Assembly (NCBI GenBank): GCA_031772625.1
Contig: CM062811.1
Span: 647,974,606-648,038,605, forward strand
Reading direction: 5' to 3'
Source of the DNA: Pinus tabuliformis
Lineage: Eukaryota > Streptophyta > Pinopsida > Pinales > Pinaceae
DNA: 64,000 nucleotides
The notes under the pieces are model-generated. The model was given only the letters and a program-made list of their open reading frames with translations. It made no database searches and had not been told where the DNA came from. Made by a program: the position numbers and the translations under genes. This document shows, piece by piece, positions 47,997 to 59,589 of the stretch; within the stretch, counting starts at the first letter, position 1, and each line of letters opens with the position of its first letter.

Positions 47997-48208
47997 GGGG
48001 AAACGCACCCCCTTGCGTCTCCCCAAGACTCCCCAAAAAGGGTGCGTGGGGAAACGCACCCCCAAGAGACTCCCCGTCCCGGGTGCGTGGGGTGCGAGGG
48101 GTGCGCGCACCCAACCCTGGGGGACGCGTCCCCGTGGAACACTGTATATTCATGATTTAGCTAATGCAATAAGCAATTCATTTGTGGAGTTACTCTCCTG
48201 GCCTAACA

Positions 48209-49400
48209 ATGAAACTTCAATACATATCCACAGATGAAAAGGTTGCATATATTCTCATCAAGCCTTTTGTGAAAGGAAAACTTGTCTTCTATAGGGATAA
48301 GCTAGGGGTGGTGTAGAATACCTTCATCACGAGGAGGCAGTGTTCATGTTAATAGCTCGGATAGGTGCTTTTGCATATGCTAGGTGTCAAGCACGCAGAA
48401 GATGTCCAAAAGCCTTTTTAGGTGCTTTTTTGTGTTGAGCAAGTGACTTTTATGATTTCTTTCCTAAGTTTAACTTAGAAAAAGCACATTAATCAATTAA
48501 TTAATTAATTAATTAATGTTGATTGTTAAGCTAAGGTTTCCAAAGAAAAATGAATTTAATTCATTTTAGTGAATTAGATCTAATCTTTACCATTGATCTA
48601 AGTGGGTTAGGATTTAATCCTAGCCATCCATCACTTTGGAGATTGAGGGTTAGGGATTTGGCTTAATGAAAATTATAAAAGAAGCTTAAGGGAGAGGAAG
48701 ATGACACATCCGTGCTTGGGAGAGTGATTTTCTCAAATGAGTGAGAGAACCATGGCTGGAGAGAAGAGAAAGGTGTGCATTAACGTGATTTCGGGAGAAG
48801 GATTAAAGGATGCTGAGTTTGTGGAGAGAGGACGTTGAGATTGCAGGAGGCCGAAATTTGTGAGGGGTTGAGTTTTTCCAGCCAGGTTTGCACAAGGGAA
48901 GGAGAACGAATTTCTCTAGCGTACAAGGGTCCGTATAGGTTGAGGAAGAGCAGGGGGAGGCTGAGTTATTTCTAGGGTCGAGAATTTCCAGTGGGCCGAA
49001 TTCTTTAGGAGGCCGAAATTCCCAGGGGGCCGAAAATCCATGTTCTAGTATGCTGTAGTTTCTATGTATTATCTGAGGGTAATTTTCCTCTTTAAGGGAG
49101 CCCTAATTTTCTAGAGTAATAAAAAATGAAGGAGAATTTGTTGGGCAAATTTCTACTGTGTTTTGTCACTGATTCTGTATTCAATTCTACTGCAAATTAT
49201 TTAAGTTAAATGGCAATGTATTTTTATTTAGTAGTTTTCACAAAAAATAAAAATATTGTGTTGCTATTAATTCCTAGGTATAAAATAAATCGCTGAGAAT
49301 ATTAAATCTGATCTGGTATTGGAAAACTAACAACAAGTGGTCAGTGACATGGTTGGGGTTTACTTTATGGAGGATGCCCCCATCTTCGTAATGGCTATGG
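48209..49400. other. Unclassified, LTR-like or promoter-like DNA
   Basis: Contains an (ATTA)n run at 48496-48517 and a TATAAAAG box at 48674-48681, followed by G/A-rich sequence with repeated GGCCGAATTT-like phrases at 48850-49030. This resembles an LTR promoter and leader, but no pair, primer site or protein was found. Confidence 0.35.
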
Positions 49401-49810
49401 AATTCCATGATTCTTGAGCGTTATAATGTGAAGAGGGAGCAATCACGGGACCTGAGTTGCCCTGCTCCTCTACCAATTTTCACCACCCAACTTGTGCACC
49501 TTTTTATCTAATGATTTTCTGTTTCTTTCATTGCTGCTTTTATTTATGCATCAAATACCCCTTAAAGATGAAGTGATCAATTGCTCATTGGGGTTGTTGT
49601 CAAAGTTCCTTCCATTTTGATTGCTCAATACATTAGCCAGGAACTGGGTGAGGGCTAACAAGGGGAGTAGAGATTAGGCTAAGATTTTGTCCACACACTT
49701 TATTATTTCCCAACCAATCTTTTACATTTTACCTTCATGGCCAATGTTTTCTTTTCTTTTTGCTGCATTAACCTCTTAGGGTAAATTTCCAGCCCCCTAC
49801 TCAAGAATGA
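49400..49810 (+). repeat. Diverged relative of the large LTR family
   Basis: Phrases here match the large LTRs in the same order: GAGGGAGCAATCACGGGACC versus GAGGGAGCAATCGTGGTAC (52770), then CACCC, a TTTACATTTT block, a GGCCAAT phrase, and TTTTCTTTT then GCTGCATTAACCTC versus GCTGCATCAACCTC (58890). It looks like an older fragment of the same or a related LTR. Confidence 0.55.
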
Positions 49811-50424
49811 GAAAAATAAGGAACCAACATTGGTTATGGATAACAATCAACCCAAATATGGGATGTGTGGATAAAGGGGATAAATAGAAAGTGTAAATAT
49901 GAATTACTAGGTACACACAACATCAATAAGTGCTTCTTATTTGTGCCCATCCTGAACAGTGGAAAGAAAGACCTCAAGAAAGGTCACACTAGGCTAGTGT
50001 TAATTTTCCAATGTTCTATGCTGAAACAATCTCTTATAACAATTCTTCTTCCAATAGCAATCAATTATCCAATATATCTTCAATCATCCAATGATAGTAA
50101 GCAATTGCAAATAGAACATAAAACCATATGCACAATAGAAGACAACCAAGAAAAATAAGGACACAAATATTTGGTCAAACACTAGGGAAAAACCCCACAA
50201 GCGTTTATTACTTAGAATAATGAGGGTTCCCTAACTAGGAAAATGACCCTACTGAGAAAATATAAGCTACAACAATTACAAATATTTTTTGGGCACTTGT
50301 GCTAGCTATATGACCCTCCAAATCTCCTCTAAAACCCCCCAATGACTTGCCGTTTGCTTCAGCTAGCAACCTTCCCTCAATTGTGTGCCTGATTTGTACT
50401 TCTGTGCACTTGGGCACTTGTACC
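49811..50424. other. Unclassified flank
   Basis: No gene supported. A 97-codon frame at 49865-50158 lacks recognisable features. Sequence immediately before 50425 is the left target site of the large LTR element. Confidence 0.35.
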
Positions 50425-53400
50425 TGTTACTACTCAAACTAGCAGGGGGTCCTAGAGGGGCACTAGCTAGGTCAAGAGCAACAACGAAGCTAAAGCCCAC
50501 TGTCACCACAACTAAAGCTTCCTACTCTTTACGGACTTTCACCGATGGGAGGAGACCCGATATATAGAGAATCACTTATAAAGGATAGATCAACTAATGA
50601 TGGGTGTGAAGTGATCTTGGGGACCCTTTCTTATGGGAGGCTCAAGAATGGGACTTGCTTGCTTCTTAAGCAAGGTACAAAGCTTTCTAGGATAAAGGGG
50701 TGAGGATTTAAGGGCTAGGTTCAAGGAGTATGAATTGTAAAAGAGCTTCCAAAACCCTAAAATCCTTATTGAACTTGGTTTCCCAATTGGTTTTTGAAGA
50801 ATTGACTTTTCAAAGGTATGGGACCACATAGGACCAAGTGGACCCAGGTTAGGTTAAGGGGAGGATGTTTAGCAACCAATGATGATCTTAACCTAAACAA
50901 GGAAGGCGAAAGGATCAAAACGAGAGTTTCCACTTAGAGGTGCCAAATTGATCCTATGAGGTACTAGCCTAGGGAACACCAGGGCAAAGTTTGGTCTCAG
51001 GGCTAGGGCTTGGGATATCTCGCAATCCCACTGTCGAAATTTCTTCAAATTTGGAGGAGACCTTGAGGACACACCAACGCAGTAGAGGCCAGGACATCAA
51101 ACTTTTTCTATGGCTACTTTGTCGGGAAAATGATGCCCTAGGTGGCCCATTGTGGTTAAACCTAGAAAAAAGGGGGAAAAGTGAAGAAAAAAAGAAAGGT
51201 TTTAAGGTGATCACCTTATGGTGGATCAATGCTTAATTCCTTTGGGGATATGGAGTCAAAAAGAATTATGAGAGTGGATCTCGTTTCTAGCTCAAGGAGG
51301 CTTTAAGGGCAACTTTGTTTAGCATTAGGGCAAAAAAAGAGAGTGACCTTAAAGCATTTATACTTCGCTTGCAAATCAAGATGGATTATCAAGATAACTT
51401 CGATCTTTAGGAAAATTTGTTCAACAAACATGGCCCATACATAGAGATATGCTATATAGAAACATAATTCCACAATGAAGTAGTAAATGCATGCAACAAT
51501 TAGCCCTAAAATAGCGAAAATCCCATGATCAATGTATGTGACAAAGTAAAAGAAAATAGCATCAAAATTGTACTTGCATGTAAGAGAATACATCCAACCA
51601 TTAATACATTTGCCAATTAAGAAGCTCCATGATAAGAAAGTGCAATCCAAACATCAAAATTCATCCATGCTCCAATTTCGTCCACCAAGAAGGAAATGCA
51701 AAATTCTCAAGAGAGCGAGTGATCCAATCCAAGTGAAGATACAAAATGAATTCATGTCTCTCTTATTTATACACTCATTAGAGTTCGAATTACGTAATTT
51801 GAGCCTACATTAGCCCATCAAATAAAAATAATGTGCAAATAACTAACTTTTGGTGACAAGCCCACCAAACTAGCTCATAAACAAAATAACAAGCCTCCCA
51901 AGAGGTTGAATAATCAATAATGCATGTCGTTGGGCTCTCTAAGAGGCCTGATGAAGTCCATAAGTGCCAAAATGGACTTCCAAAAGTAATGGACAAAGGG
52001 TTGGCCCCTTGTTCTCCACATAATAAACCTGTGGTGCTCCTAATGGCTGTGAGGGCACACAAGTGACCTCATGGGTCTCCAGGTAAGTTGAAGATGCCTG
52101 TAGACTATTTGCAAGGGCTCAAATGATGGTGTAAGTGATGCCACATCGGCATACAAGTCCTGGATCATCTGCCAAGTGCATGTTTCAACTGTGGGGCTTG
52201 CTGGGCAAAGGTGAACCAAGTGCATCTTCCTCGTCCAATATGTGAATCTCGAGCAATCTCTGGACATCTTTGGGGATCCATGGAGTGTTGTCTTCTACTG
52301 TGGAGGCCCATGGCTCTCAGCACACACCCTACATGTGCCAATGTAGCCCTCTAGAGTGTTAGGACCCCGTATAGGGAGACCAAACCCAAGATGGAGACCA
52401 CCTGCAATCCTGCATAAGATCCAATGCGTCCCCTAGTCTTCCAGTACAACAAGTCATCAAGGAAATCGAGTAAAAGAGCTTACAAATCATGGACAACAAG
52501 TGGGGACTTTATAATGGCATGCCCTTCCATAATGGGCTTTGGCATGTGCTAATGTCTCCAAGCTCCAAATGGGGTTAACCAAGTATCCTATTAGGTGGTT
52601 TCTACTTCTAAAGGGGATAATATTTCCAAGGTACATCTTTTAAAAGGTGGTGGCATGTGGTAAAGATATGAATGGATTATGGAATGAAGAGGGGCAGCTC
52701 TGGGCCACATGCTAGGTATAAGGTAGCTAGTAAAAGGGAAGCCCACACTTGGGTATATAATGTATAGGAGGGAGCAATCGTGGTACATGAGGTGCCCTGA
52801 CCTTGATTTTTCCACCCTTCTTTAAATGCCTTTTGCCTTTTATGATTTTTCTTTAATTAACTGCATGGGGCTCAAGGGGTGAGAGCATGATGTGTGAAAT
52901 ATAACAGTGGTTACCCCTTTTTAAGGTAGGGCAGTTCATTGCCCACCAGGGGTTGGGACAATCATGGGTTCCTAAATGATAAAGGAGGCTCATTTAGGGC
53001 CTATAGGAACCAGGGTGATGGCCATGATGATGGGGTAGAGCTCATGTATTTTTGCCCACGTGCTAAATGTGTTTGTAACTTTGTCCCGACCATCCTTTAC
53101 ATTTTGTGGTACATTTTCTTGTTGAATGTGGCCAATTATGCTTTTACTTTTCTTTTCAGCTGCATCAATCCCCGGGGCATCATTCCAGGCCTGACCCAAG
53201 GTGTGGACAAGGGGAAGGGGAAAGCTAACCTTATGTGGACCCGGTGGAGGAATGTGGACCCAGGTGGGAGAAACGATAAATGGGGTCATACTGAGTGGAA
53301 ATGGGGGCAATATATGTGGATGAGGGAATGGGACTACGCAACCAAAATCAAGGTTTCCCATGAAGTACCATCCCTAAAGCCAAAGGGTTAATAAAAGAGA

Positions 53401-53757
53401 TCCCACAGGACTAGAATCCAAGGGTAACATCCAAAAAGAGGTCTAGGGGACAAGAACACCGACCTAGCCCATTCTTTCTGCTGAATCCCCCCATTAATCT
53501 ATGCCCAGAATTGTCAATGATAAGCAAACTACAATAGTCAATTACCAAATGACAAGGCATACCTTTAGGTTCGTGAGGTCCACCCTCAAACATATGATCA
53601 TGGCAGATGGGTGAGGGATCACATGGCTGGCTCAGGTGGCGGAGAAGGGGCACAACGAGCTAGTTGGTGGTTCTAAGGGGTTGCTGGCTGCCGGTTGAGG
53701 ACCATCTTGGAGAAAGCTTTTCTCCTAGAGATATCAACAATAAAATGGTGGGTAACA
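50425..53757 (-). repeat. 3' LTR (left copy) of the large LTR element
   Basis: Plus-strand ends are TGTTACTACTC and GGTGGGTAACA. It contains several short frames, for example 115 codons on the minus strand at 51303-51650, with only a shortened counterpart in the other LTR (57064-57369). I do not treat them as genes. Confidence 0.92.
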
Positions 53758-54515
53758 TCTGGCTCTAATTGGGACATGATCTCTCAAAGAAGTGGACGAA
53801 GCTACTCAAATGAGAGGTCACGAAAACTCTAGCAATCTCTTGGTTACTGCAGACCTGTTACTTGCACATATAATGGATGAAGGACACGGGGCGACATGCT
53901 TTCGTGGCGTCTCATGATTGCACATGCTTGGATTAGGCCCATAAAATTGACTCATAGAAGTAAAATGCAGTTCTTCAATCTAAATGCTGCTAATCCATCA
54001 TGAGAAATATCATATGACATTAGTTCGAATGTCGATTCAACATGCAATGCATCCTACCGTAACATGCGTATGGTAAGAGCAATACTAAGTGTAATCATAA
54101 AGCCAGTGCAACCAACCTATCATCACGTCACTATACATATGCCTGCCAATATGATTACTCATGAAACAAAACCCAAAGCGAATGAGGACACAATCACATG
54201 GAGGCTAAAGTGGGTGGGAGGTGGGAAAACATGATCTCCATTTGATGTAAAATGAAGTCCTAAGAGAAGGAGAGTAGGTTGATCTAGAAGTGCAGGATTT
54301 TCCCTCTAAGTACACAATGATGGTATGAAGGACCACTCTCAAAAACTCCCCATCACAATCATTGATTATAATATTATGCTTTGTAGATGCCGCAAGGTCG
54401 TGAGGAGAGGGGAACGAAGGGTGAGGGACATGAGGAGTGCAACAAGCAGGTTGCCCATGGAGATGGTCACATTGGGGAGGGGAGGTTTGCAGAGTGATCA
54501 TAATCTCGAGATGAG

Positions 54516-55928
54516 TCAAAGGGGATAAATTCTACTCAATGAAGGGTTCTTCCTTGACATCATGTTCAAAAGGGGGAAAGGGTTATGGTCACTTGAGGTC
54601 ATACCAAAAGGGATGAGGGACTCACTCGAGGAAGACTCAAAATGATGAACAAGAGGGAAAGGCAAAGGGAAGGGTGAAGTGTCACAGTGAACAGGTTTTC
54701 CTTCCCCAAAACCATATTCAGAAGGCTCAAGCGATTTGAATATATAATCATAGGGTGGGCAGGTACGAGCCTCATTGTCAAAGATTGGGTTTTCATTAAA
54801 AGGAGAATCAATTACTTCCAACTGTCCCTCTTCGTGCAAGGGAAAATAATAATTCTCCTTCCCAAGGGTATCGATGGATATGTCATCGCAAGTAATGCCC
54901 GGGATAAAGGGAAAACCAATCTCAGCCTCATCTTCTTTGTTAGTATCATAAATCGGAGCACAATCAAATTGAGGCCCAACAATTTCCCATTTCGCCTTTT
55001 CAATGCGGAAATAATCTCCACTGTCATCTTCCAAGGAGCTCATGGGGCCACCTTCCTCAAGGTTCTCAAAAGGAGAGTCGTCAGGAGTGATACCCTTGAG
55101 AAAGGTAATGTTAGTCTCGACTTTATTTCCCGTAGCCTCATCCTCCTCAACACATGTGTTTTCAAAATCATTCTGTCCATCTTGCGGACCCAACGAGGAC
55201 TCATCTTCCTGCTCATCACCGAGATCCTCAAGGTTATGTTCATCTAAGCGGGACCTCTCTTCTTCTCTCTTTTCTTGAAGAACAATGGCTAAGGTATTTG
55301 TTACATGATTTTGGTAATATGCTTCTAGGAGGAGATCATTAGTAGGGTTCTCTTTATATTCACATTTCATCTTATGAAGCTTCACCTCTTCTTCATATAA
55401 ATGTAAGAATACTTCATTAGAATTACATTCCCTTACTAACCCCCTACACGACCTACTATATTCATCCATTCTTTCTTGCGTGATTTGGAGGCTCACAGGA
55501 TCCAACTCTTCATCATCCTTAGAGGAGATATTCCTTTTCTCATTGTCATTGTCTTCCAACTCTATAATAGATGCTTGCTCATCATCCCCACCTACACTCG
55601 AGCTCTCTTCAATGTCATCCGATTGATTACCCTTTGGTTGACTATAACATTTATCATTGATTAGGTCAGTTAGAATATTCAAAGCATAGGTTAGGTGAGC
55701 TAGGTCAAAGAGGCGATTAGGATCCCTCTCATAGACATCTTTCATCATGTCGAGTTGTACTTGTTGTGATCTATAAAACCTGAGCATGAATTCCATATCC
55801 ATACCTTCCAACACATTTTGGTAAGATTCTGCATATTTATCTCCACTCTTTTGTAGTTCTTGAAAGTCTTGGTCAGTGAGTTTTGCAAATGTAGGGCCAA
55901 GATTAATCTCTCTTTTACGATAGTCCAT
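54516..55928 (-). CDS. Acidic 470-residue protein of unknown function in the LTR element
   Basis: An intact frame, starting MDYRKREINLGPTFAKL and ending LSRIYPL, is the only long ORF in the internal region; it begins about 190 bp after the primer site. The N-terminal half is predicted mostly helical and holds two related segments: FMLRFYRSQQVQLDMMKDVY then ERDPNRLFDLA, and FLHLYEEEVKLHKMKCEY then KENPTNDLLLEA. Each is followed by an acidic linker (SIIELEDNDNEKRNIS; EERSRLDEHNLEDLGDEQED). The C-terminal half has repeated GITxDD motifs (LKGITPDDSPFENL, IPGITCDDISIDTL) and a Pro/Ser-rich tail. There is no CCHC knuckle, DSG/DTG protease or YxDD box. It may be an unusual gag-like or accessory protein, or captured host sequence. 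It has no stops, unlike every neighbouring element. I cannot name it. Confidence 0.7.
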   Translation of the reverse strand: MDYRKREINLGPTFAKLTDQDFQELQKSGDKYAESYQNVLEGMDMEFMLRFYRSQQVQLDMMKDVYERDPNRLFDLAHLTYALNILTDLINDKCYSQPKGNQSDDIEESSSVGGDDEQASIIELEDNDNEKRNISSKDDEELDPVSLQITQERMDEYSRSCRGLVRECNSNEVFLHLYEEEVKLHKMKCEYKENPTNDLLLEAYYQNHVTNTLAIVLQEKREEERSRLDEHNLEDLGDEQEDESSLGPQDGQNDFENTCVEEDEATGNKVETNITFLKGITPDDSPFENLEEGGPMSSLEDDSGDYFRIEKAKWEIVGPQFDCAPIYDTNKEDEAEIGFPFIPGITCDDISIDTLGKENYYFPLHEEGQLEVIDSPFNENPIFDNEARTCPPYDYIFKSLEPSEYGFGEGKPVHCDTSPFPLPFPLVHHFESSSSESLIPFGMTSSDHNPFPLLNMMSRKNPSLSRIYPL

Positions 55929-56120
55929 TTTCTATGATTTTGCGTATTAGGATTAAGATGGAGTCACGAGGGTGAATTAAAGTGCCTTGATAGATGCTAG
56001 CTTTACCCCACAAGCATTAACTTTGAAGCTTAATGAAGAACTAGGGCGTCATTCTTCCAACAGAGTCACCAATAATGATATGTCAATATGTTGTGTGGGG
56101 AACACAACACACGTTTCGTG

Positions 56121-56138
56121 TCCCCGACAACCACGCAA
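56121..56138 (-). other. Primer binding site resembling tRNA-Asp
   Basis: The minus strand reads TTGCGTGGTTGTCGGGGA, three bases inside the right LTR. By eye it matches 14 of 18 positions of the tRNA-Asp-type site TGGCGCCGTTGCCGGGGA, often used by plant Gypsy-type elements. This sets the element on the minus strand and suggests Gypsy affinity. Confidence 0.7.
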
Positions 56139-56141
56139 AAA

Positions 56142-59100
56142 TGTTACCGCTCAAACTAGCAGGGGGTCCTAGAGGGACACTTGCTAGGTCAAGAGAAATA
56201 ATGAAGCTAAAGTCCACTGTCACCATAGCTAAAGCTTCTTACTCTTTATGGACTTTCATTGATGGGAGGAGACCCGATATATAAAGAATCACTTATAAAG
56301 GATAGATCAACTAAGATGGGTGTGAAGTGATCTCAGGGACCCTTTCCTAGGGGAGGCTCAAGAATGGGACTTGCTTGCTTCTTAAGCAAGGTACAAAGCT
56401 TTCTAGGATAAGGGGATGAGGATTTAAGGGCTAGGTTCAAGGAGTGTGAATTGTAAAGGAGCTTCCAAAACCCTAAAATCCTTATTGAACTTGGTTTCCC
56501 AAGTGGTTTTTGAAGAATTGACTTTTCAAAGGTATGGGACCACACAGGACCAAGTGGACCCAGGTTAGGTTAAGGGGAGGGAGTTTAGCAACCAATGATG
56601 ATCTTAACCTAAACAAGGAAGGGGAAAGGATCAAAACAAGAGTTTCCACTTAGAGGTGCCAAATTGATCCTATGAGGTACTAGCATAGGGAACACCAGGC
56701 AAAGTTTGGTCTCAGGGCTAGGGCTTGAGATATCTCGCAATCCCACTATCAGAATTTCTTCAAATTTGGAGGAGACCTTGAGGACACACCAGCGCAGTAG
56801 AGGCCATGAGATCGAACTTTTTCTATGGCTACTTTGTCAGGAAAATGATGCCCTAGGTGGCCCAGTGTGGCTAGACCTAGAAAAGGGGGAAAAGTGAAGA
56901 AAAAAGAGACGTTTTAAGGTGATCACCTTATGGTGGATCAATGCTTCTTAATTCCTTTGGGGATATGGAGTCAAAGAGAATTATGAGAGTGGATCTCGTT
57001 TCTAGCTTAGGGAGGCTTTAAGGGCAACTTTGTTTAGCATTAGGGCAAAAAAAGAGAGTGACCTTAATTAAAGCATTTATGCTTCGCTTGCAAATCAAGA
57101 TGGCTTATTAAGATAACTTCGATCTCTAGGAATATTCGTTCAACAAACATGACCCATACATAGAGATATGCTATATAGAAACATAATTCCACAATGGAGC
57201 AGTAAATGCATGCAACAATTAGCTCTAAAATAGCAAAAATCCCATGATCAATGTATGTGACAAAGTAAAAGAAAATAGCATCAAAAATGTACTTACATGT
57301 AAGAGAATATATCCAACGATCAATACATTTGCGAATTAAGAAGCTCAAAAATAAGAAAGTGCAATCCAAAAATCAAAATTCATCCATGCTCCAATTTCGT
57401 TCACTAAGAAGGAAATGCAAAATTCTCAAGAGAGAGAATGATCCAATCCAAGTGATGATACAAAATGAATTCATGTCTCTCCTATTTATACACTCATTAG
57501 GAGTTTGAATTACCTAATTTGAGCCTACATTAGCCCATCAAATAAAAATAATGTGCACATAACTAACTTTTGGTGACAAGCCCACCAAACTAGCTCATAA
57601 ACAAAATAGCAAGCCTCCCAAGAGGTTGAATAATCAATAATGCATGTTGTTGGGCTCTCTAAGAGGCTTGATGAAGTCCATGAGTGCCAAAATGATGAAT
57701 TGGACTTCCAAAAGTAATGGACAAGGGGTTGGCCCATTGTCTCCACATAATAAACTTGTGGTGCTCCCAATGGTTGAGAGGGCACACAAGTGACCTCATG
57801 GATCTCCAAGTAAGTCGAAGATGCCTCTAGACCATTTGCAAGGGCTCAGATGATGGTGTAAGTGGTGCCACATCAACATACAAGTCTTGGGTTATCTGCC
57901 AAGTGCATGGTCCAACTATGGGGTTGGCTGGGCAAAGGTGAACCAGATGCATCTTCTTCGTCCAATAGGTGAATCTCGAGCAATCTCTGAACATCTTTGG
58001 GGATCCATGGAGTGTTGTCTACTGCTGTGGAGGCCCATGGCTCTCAACACACACCCTACATGTGCCAATGTAACCCTCTGGAGGGTTAGGACCCCGTATA
58101 GGGAGACCAAACCCAAAATGGAGACCACCTGCAATCCTGCATAAGATCCAATGCATCCCTTAGTCTTTTAGTACAAGAAGTAGGCTAAGTACAAGAAGTC
58201 ATCAAGTAAATCGATTAAAATAGCTTACAAACCATGGACAACAGGTGGGGACTTCGTAATTGCATGCCCTTCCATAATGGGCTTTGGCATGTGCTAATGT
58301 CTCCAAGCTCCATATGTGGTTAACCAAGTATCCTATTAGGCGGTTTCTACTTTTAAAGGGGATAATGTTTCCAAGGTACATCCTTTAAAAGGTGGTGGCA
58401 TGTGGTAAAGAGATGAATGGAGTATGGACTGAAAAGGGGCAGCCCTAGGCCACACGCTGGGGTATAAGGGTAGCTAGTAAAAGGGAAGCCCACACTTGGG
58501 TATATAATGTATAGGAGGAAGAAATCGTGGTACATGAGGTGCCTCGACCTTGATTTTTCCACCCTTCTTTAAATGCCTTTTGCCTTTTATGATTTTTCTT
58601 TAATTAACTGCTTGGGGCTCAAGGGGTGAGAGCATGATGTGTGAGATATAGCAGTGGATACCCCTTTTTAAGGTAGGGTGGTTCATCGCCCACCAGGGGT
58701 TGGGACAATCTTGTGTTCCAAAATGATAAAGGAGGCTCATCTAGGGCCTATAGGAACCAAGGTGATGGGGTAGAGCTCATGTATTGGATTTTGCCCACGT
58801 GCTAAATGTGTTTGTCCCGACCATCTTTTGCATTTTGTGGTACATTTTCTTGTTGAATGTGGCCAATTATGCTTTTACTTTTCTTTTCAGCTGCATCAAC
58901 CTCTGGGGCATTATTCCAGGCCTGACCCAAGGTGTGGGCAAGGGGAAGGGGAAAGCTAACCCTATGTGGACCTAGTGGAGGAATGTGGACCCAGGTGGGA
59001 GAAATGATGAATGGGGTCATAATGAGTGGAAAGGGGGCAATATATGTGGATGAGGGAGCGAGACCACACAACCAAATTCAGGGTTTCCCATGAAGTACCA

Positions 59101-59479
59101 TCCCTAAAGTCAAAGAGTCAGTAAAAGAGATCCCACGGGACTAGAATCCAAGGGTAACATCCAAAAAGAGGTATAGGGGACAAGAGCACCGACCTAGCCC
59201 ATTCTTTCCGTTGAATCCCCCCATTAATATATGCCCAGAAGTGTCGATGATAAGCAAACTACAATACTCAATTACCAAATCACAAGGCATACCTTTAGGG
59301 TCGGGAGGCCCACCTTCAAACATTCGATCATGGCAGATGGGTGAGGGACCACATGGCTAGCTCAGGTGGTGGAGAAGGGGCACAACGACCTAGTTGGTGG
59401 CTGCAAGGCACTGCCGGCTGAGGACCATCTTGGAAATTTTTTTCTCCTAGAGATATCACCCACAAAATGGTGAATAACA
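56142..59479 (-). repeat. 5' LTR (right copy) of the large LTR element
   Basis: Plus-strand ends are TGTTACCGCTC and GGTGAATAACA. It is collinear with 50425-53757, with small indels (for example an extra GATGAATT near 57693) and scattered transitions. Confidence 0.92.
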
Positions 59480-59589
59480 ATACCAGTTATACAAACCCTC
59501 CCTGCACGACACATGTGAGATCTCTGGTTAAATACAGCCACACACGTGCAGCTACTCCTTGTTGATTTACCAAACTTGCTGTACAGTTT

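Larger units (their letters stand above)
47180..48144. mobile_element. Non-autonomous hAT element in the Copia 3' LTR
   Basis: The 965-bp insert has terminal inverted repeats CAATGTTCCAC and GTGGAACACTG (10 of 11 positions match) and a perfect 8-bp target duplication, TATATTCA (47172-47179 and 48145-48152). An 8-bp target site with CA..TG ends is the hAT signature. It has G/C-rich subterminal stretches in opposite orientation (GTGCGGGGAGACGC left, GCGTCTCCCC right), a (TA)n run, AT-rich middle DNA, and a 3 x 51-bp repeat. There is no transposase, so it would need an external enzyme. Short frames here are not genes. Confidence 0.93.
41730..48208 (+). mobile_element. Complete but inactive Ty1/Copia retrotransposon
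   Basis: Order: 176-bp LTR, primer site, about 0.95-kb leader, gag, protease, integrase, RT, RNase H, polypurine tract (GGGGGGGAA before 47060), 3' LTR. Target copies are GTGAA on the left and ATGAA on the right (48209-48213), one G/A change apart. The 3' LTR is split by a 965-bp hAT insertion, which must be younger. Many stops and frameshifts show it is inactive. The domain order (integrase before RT) is the Copia order. Confidence 0.95.
47060..48208 (+). repeat. 3' LTR of the Copia element, split by an insertion
   Basis: The LTR is 47060-47179 plus 48145-48208, counting the shared 8-bp target copy once. It differs from the 5' LTR at several sites, mostly transitions. Confidence 0.93.
50425..59479 (-). 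mobile_element. 9-kb LTR element with 3.33-kb LTRs and no pol
   Basis: Direct repeats 50425-53757 and 56142-59479 (3,333 and 3,338 bp) each start TGTTAC and end with GTAACA or ATAACA. Flanking 5-bp sites are GTACC (50420-50424) and ATACC (59480-59484), one G/A change apart. The internal region is only 2,384 bp. A primer-site match on the minus strand next to the right LTR, and the single long frame on the minus strand, fix the orientation. No RT, integrase, protease or zinc knuckle was found, so it must depend on another element. It resembles the large non-autonomous class (LARD-like) but carries an intact ORF. Observed LTR differences are mainly transitions, roughly 5-8% in the stretch I compared. 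Confidence 0.93.

Noticed and set aside
47812..48237. Frames in the right part of the hAT element
   Set aside because: They follow the 51-bp repeat and GC-rich subterminal sequence in several frames and on both strands.
52939..53391. 150-codon frame inside the left LTR
   Set aside because: The equivalent frame in the other LTR is broken (only 63 codons at 58784-58975), and it resembles no family.
54687..55247. 186-codon plus-strand frame opposite the acidic ORF
   Set aside because: It is the antisense of a longer coherent frame and lies on the strand opposite to the element's primer site.
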